From an uncultured Pseudomonadota bacterium (GTDB lineage: Bacteria > Pseudomonadota > Gammaproteobacteria > Burkholderiales > CAIKXV01), in assembly GCA_903831455.1 (NCBI GenBank), contig CAIKXV010000199.1, positions 1 to 42,173 on the forward strand: a DNA stretch of 42,173 bases, written 5' to 3'. This document shows, piece after piece, positions 39,551-42,173 of this stretch; the first letter of the stretch is position 1; the number at the start of each line of letters is the position of its first letter. Made by a program: the position numbers and the translations under genes. The notes beneath the pieces are model-generated. The model did no database searches and was not told where the DNA came from. It worked only from the letters and a program-made list of their open reading frames with translations.

Positions 39551-40810
39551 TCACACGACCCCGGCCTCCCGCAGCACCCGCAGCTGCTCCTCGTCGATGC
39601 CCAGTCGCGCCAGCACCCGGGCCGTGTCGGCGCCGACCGGGCGCGGCGCGCTGTGGATGGCCCCGCGGTCGCCATCGACCATGAACGGGGCCAGCGGCAG
39701 CTTCATCCGTCCACTCGCCTCCCCGGCCGTGACCGGCACGTCGGCGAAGAGCCCCCTGGAGGCGAACTGGGGATGGGAAGTGATCTCGCCCAGGCTGTTC
39801 ACGCGTCCGCCCGGGGCGCCCGCCCCATTCAGCAGCCGCTCCCAGTGCGCGGCGTCCTGCGTCTCGAACACAGCCTGCAGCCGGGCACGCAACGCCTCGC
39901 GATGCTCGATGCGCGCGGCCACGGTGTTGTAGCGCGGGTCGTCGTTGAAGTGCGCGAGCCCCATCGCCTCGAACAGATGGCGGTACTGGTGGTCCTCGTT
40001 GATCGCGATCGCGAACAGCCCGTCGCGAACCCGGTACGTGGTCGAGACCGGCGCACGACTGGCCGCATCGTTGCCCGGGGGCGCGGGCTGGCGCCCGGTG
40101 TTCATGAACTGGGTGAGCGCGGAGGCCATCAGCGCGAAGTTCGAATCGAGCATCGACAGGTCGATGTGATGGCCGCGGCCGGTGCGATCCCGGTCGACGA
40201 CCGCGCAGGCGACGGCCAGCGCGGCGTTGAGTCCGGTCACGTAATCGATGATCGGCGGCCCGGCCTTCAGCGGTCCGCTCTGCTCGGTGCCGGTGAGCGC
40301 CATCAGCCCGGAGACGGCCTGGATCACGCTGTCGTAGGCAGGGTCCGCCGCGCGAGGCCCGGTGCGCCCGTACGCGGTGATCGAGCAGTAGATCACCTTC
40401 GGGTTGATCGCGCTGATCTGCTCGTAGCCAATGCCGCGACGCTCCGCCGAACCGGTGCGCAGGTTCTGCACGACCACGTCGGCCCCGCGGGCGAGTTCCC
40501 GGAAGATCTCCTGCCCGCGCGGCTGGTCGAGGTCGAGCGTGACGCACTGCTTGTTGGCCGACTGCGTCGCCCAGGCCACCGACACGCCCGCCTCGGTGAG
40601 CGCGGGGTCGCCCCCCGGGCGACGCCGGATGGTCTCGCCGCGGCCCGGCGGCTCGACCTTGATGACCTCGGCCCCGAGCAGCCCGAGCAGGTAGCTGCAG
40701 TAGGGCCCCGCCAGCACGCGCGTGAGGTCGATCACGCGCAAGCCTGCGAACGGGCGAAAGGCGGCGGGGGTGGCGGAGGCTGCGGCGGCAGCCGTCATGG
40801 TGTCGGACAT
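39551..40810 (-). CDS. CaiB/BaiF (class III) CoA-transferase
   Basis: A 419-residue family III CoA-transferase. These enzymes move CoA between carboxylates through an aspartyl-acyl intermediate. Seen: LRVIDLTRVLAGPYCSYLLGLLGAEVIKVEPP, SANKQCVTLDL, PAYDSVIQAVSGLM with the catalytic Asp, and GRGHHIDLSMLD. A TACCAT at 40864-40859 on the minus strand may be its -10. AGGAGGAGG before the ATG at 40810 fixes the start. The ends converge with gluQ, 40 bases away. It is divergent from the receptor gene at 40963 across 152 bases, so activation of the imported acid as a CoA thioester is a natural inference; formyl-, succinyl- or other CoA donors cannot be told apart. Confidence 0.92.
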   Translation of the reverse strand: MSDTMTAAAAASATPAAFRPFAGLRVIDLTRVLAGPYCSYLLGLLGAEVIKVEPPGRGETIRRRPGGDPALTEAGVSVAWATQSANKQCVTLDLDQPRGQEIFRELARGADVVVQNLRTGSAERRGIGYEQISAINPKVIYCSITAYGRTGPRAADPAYDSVIQAVSGLMALTGTEQSGPLKAGPPIIDYVTGLNAALAVACAVVDRDRTGRGHHIDLSMLDSNFALMASALTQFMNTGRQPAPPGNDAASRAPVSTTYRVRDGLFAIAINEDHQYRHLFEAMGLAHFNDDPRYNTVAARIEHREALRARLQAVFETQDAAHWERLLNGAGAPGGRVNSLGEITSHPQFASRGLFADVPVTAGEASGRMKLPLAPFMVDGDRGAIHSAPRPVGADTARVLARLGIDEEQLRVLREAGVV

Positions 40811-40962
40811 GGAGTACCTCCTCCTGGGGCCGACGCGATACGCGCAGGCGCGGACGGGATGGTAACCGTCCCCGCGCGACTGTCCGATCGGCCGCGTCCG
40901 CCTTACAATCGCGGCGACTCGAGCCCGGGAACCGACCCGTGCCGCCTCCGGAGGAGATCGCG

Positions 40963-41970
40963 ATGCATCAGTACACCCGACAGTTCCCGCACGGTGCCAT
41001 GCTCGTGCTGGGTGCGGCCATTGCCGCCTTGCCGCTCGCCTCCGTCCCCGACGCCCTTGCCCAGGGTGCGTGGCCGAACCGCCCGATCCGGCTCGTCCTG
41101 CCCAATGCCCCGGGCAGTTCGAACGACGTGCTCTCGCGTATCGTCGCCGCCCGGATGAGCGAGGCCCTCGGGCAGCAGATGGTGCTCGACAACCGCGCCG
41201 GTGCCGGCGGCACGCTGGGCGTGGAGATCGCGGCCCGTGCCACACCCGACGGCTATACGCTGGTGGCCGCCTCCAGCGCCACGCACTCCATCGCGCCCTT
41301 CGTCTACAAGCGCCTGCCCTACGATCCGGTGAAGGACTTCACGCCGGTGTCGCTGTTCGTCCTCACCCAGAACCTGCTCGCGGTCAATCCGTCGGTGCCG
41401 GCCAAATCGGTGGCCGAACTGATCGCGCTCGCGCGCTCGCGTCCGGGCCAGCTCAACATGGCCTCGGCCGGCAACGCCTCGACCAGCCACATTGCGGGCG
41501 CGCTGTTCGCAAGCCTCGCCGGCGTGAACGTGGTCCACGTGCCCTACAAGGGCGCCGGGCCGTCGATCGCCTCGGTGGTGGCCGGGGAATCGCAGTTCGT
41601 GTTCACCCCGATCGCCGGTCCGATCGGCCAGGTGCGGTCCGGCAAGTTGCGGGCGCTGGCCGTCGGTGGCCGCGAGCGCACGCCGATCCTGCCCGACGTG
41701 CCCACTGCGGCCGAAAGCGGCCTGCCGGGCTACGACTTCACCGGCTGGAACGGCTTCATGGGTCCGGCCGGCATGCCCCGGCCGGTGGTCGATCGCCTGT
41801 TCGTGGCCATGAACAAGGTGCTCTCCTCCCCCGAACTGCGCGAGCAGTTCGCCCTGCAGGGCGCGGAGCCGTCGATATCGAAGACGCCGGAGGCCTTCGC
41901 CGCGCATGTGCGCGACGAGGTCGCGCGCTACGGCAAGCTGGTCAGGGCCGCGGGCATCCAGGCCGAGTGA
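40963..41970 (+). CDS. TctC/Bug-type solute receptor beside CoA-transferase
   Basis: A 335-residue receptor with a signal peptide (MLVLGAAIAALPLASVPDALAQ) and mature start WPNRPIRLVLPNAPG. Cleft motifs: SSNDVLSRIVAARM, LDNRAGAGGTLG, TPDGYTL and VHVPYKGAGPSIASVV. The PGSS replacing PPGG in the first loop is shared only with the receptor at 22688 (PGSV). GGAGGAG six bases before the ATG at 40963 sets the start over an upstream GTG. TACAAT at 40904-40909 is a likely -10. The divergent partner is a class III CoA-transferase gene. Confidence 0.93.
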   Translation: MHQYTRQFPHGAMLVLGAAIAALPLASVPDALAQGAWPNRPIRLVLPNAPGSSNDVLSRIVAARMSEALGQQMVLDNRAGAGGTLGVEIAARATPDGYTLVAASSATHSIAPFVYKRLPYDPVKDFTPVSLFVLTQNLLAVNPSVPAKSVAELIALARSRPGQLNMASAGNASTSHIAGALFASLAGVNVVHVPYKGAGPSIASVVAGESQFVFTPIAGPIGQVRSGKLRALAVGGRERTPILPDVPTAAESGLPGYDFTGWNGFMGPAGMPRPVVDRLFVAMNKVLSSPELREQFALQGAEPSISKTPEAFAAHVRDEVARYGKLVRAAGIQAE

Positions 41971-42000
41971 CCCGGAGCGCGTGCGGCCTGCGCCGCACTG

Positions 42001-42018
42001 CGGCCCGGGCCCGGGCCG
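42001..42018. repeat. perfect 18-bp GC palindrome downstream of the receptor gene
   Basis: CGGCCCGGG is followed directly by its reverse complement, 31 bases after the receptor stop and before the convergent gene end at 42106. With no loop and a pure GC make-up it is easily produced by base composition; a transcription-terminating role is possible but weakly supported. Confidence 0.4.
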
Positions 42019-42105
42019 GGCGGTCGCGGCCCACGCGCCGCCCTCGTCGCGCGGGCCCGGCGGAGTCGGGAAGCCTCGCGACGCCGCCGTGGCACCCGCC
42101 CGGGA

Positions 42106-42173
42106 TCAGTCCTCGTGCGGCACCAGGCGCAGGATGAACCCGCCCGATTTCTCGTCGCGGGTGAGATCGAGCA
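42106..42173 (-). CDS. C-terminal fragment of an unidentified protein
   Basis: The last 22 residues of a minus-strand frame that continues beyond the right edge: LDLTRDEKSGGFILRLVPHED followed by a TGA at 42108-42106. The composition is varied, unlike the Arg/Pro-rich chance frames around it, and it ends after a convergent receptor gene. Too short to name a family. Confidence 0.5.
   Translation of the reverse strand, partial: LDLTRDEKSGGFILRLVPHED

Overview
The window is very GC-rich (roughly 70 percent by eye) and densely coding. Its gene families point to a betaproteobacterium, most likely of the order Burkholderiales: seven periplasmic solute receptors of the tripartite tricarboxylate transporter family (TctC/Bug type) lie beside catabolic enzymes, with no TctA or TctB membrane gene among them. 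Such orphan receptors are a known speciality of Bordetella, Cupriavidus and relatives. I see no rRNA, tRNA, CRISPR array, transposase or phage gene, so this looks like ordinary chromosome with much accessory catabolism. Genus and species cannot be read from the window.

Layout, left to right. 1-3286 (minus): an Ldh-family dehydrogenase cut by the window edge, a gamma-glutamyltranspeptidase-family hydrolase and a small membrane protein. 3743-12243: a catabolic region around a GntR/FCD regulator (5994-6791). A receptor and a mandelate-racemase-like enzyme converge on it from the left. A divergent operon runs right: TauD-type dioxygenase, muconate-lactonizing-type enzyme, receptor, LeuC-like and LeuD-like hydro-lyase subunits. 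A perfect 20-bp palindrome sits between the -35 and -10 elements of that operon. 12281-17844: a minus-strand operon (receptor, oligopeptide-type ABC binding protein, GT4 glycosyltransferase) diverges from a D-aminoacylase-like amidohydrolase. 18043-26139: an exported amidohydrolase, a receptor plus M81 peptidase operon, a lone receptor, and an M20 peptidase behind a receptor gene broken by a one-base frameshift.

26256-29817 holds a protein of three fused RidA domains, a GT1 glycosyltransferase and a single-domain RidA protein. 29943-33282 (minus) has a DoxX protein and an operon of thioredoxin, a double-CDGSH iron-sulfur protein and a Tat-exported amidohydrolase-fold protein whose metal ligands are all replaced. 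33533-39510 is more housekeeping: a PAS-GGDEF-EAL signalling protein, aminodeoxychorismate synthase PabB and glutamyl-Q tRNA(Asp) synthetase. 39551-41970 has a class III CoA-transferase divergent from a seventh receptor. The right edge cuts a further minus-strand gene.

The common theme is uptake and breakdown of small organic acids, N-acyl amino acids or peptides: each receptor probably captures one ligand and hands it to a transporter encoded elsewhere, while the adjacent enzyme (racemase, dioxygenase, hydro-lyase, amidase, peptidase or CoA-transferase) starts its degradation. The substrates themselves cannot be named from sequence alone.
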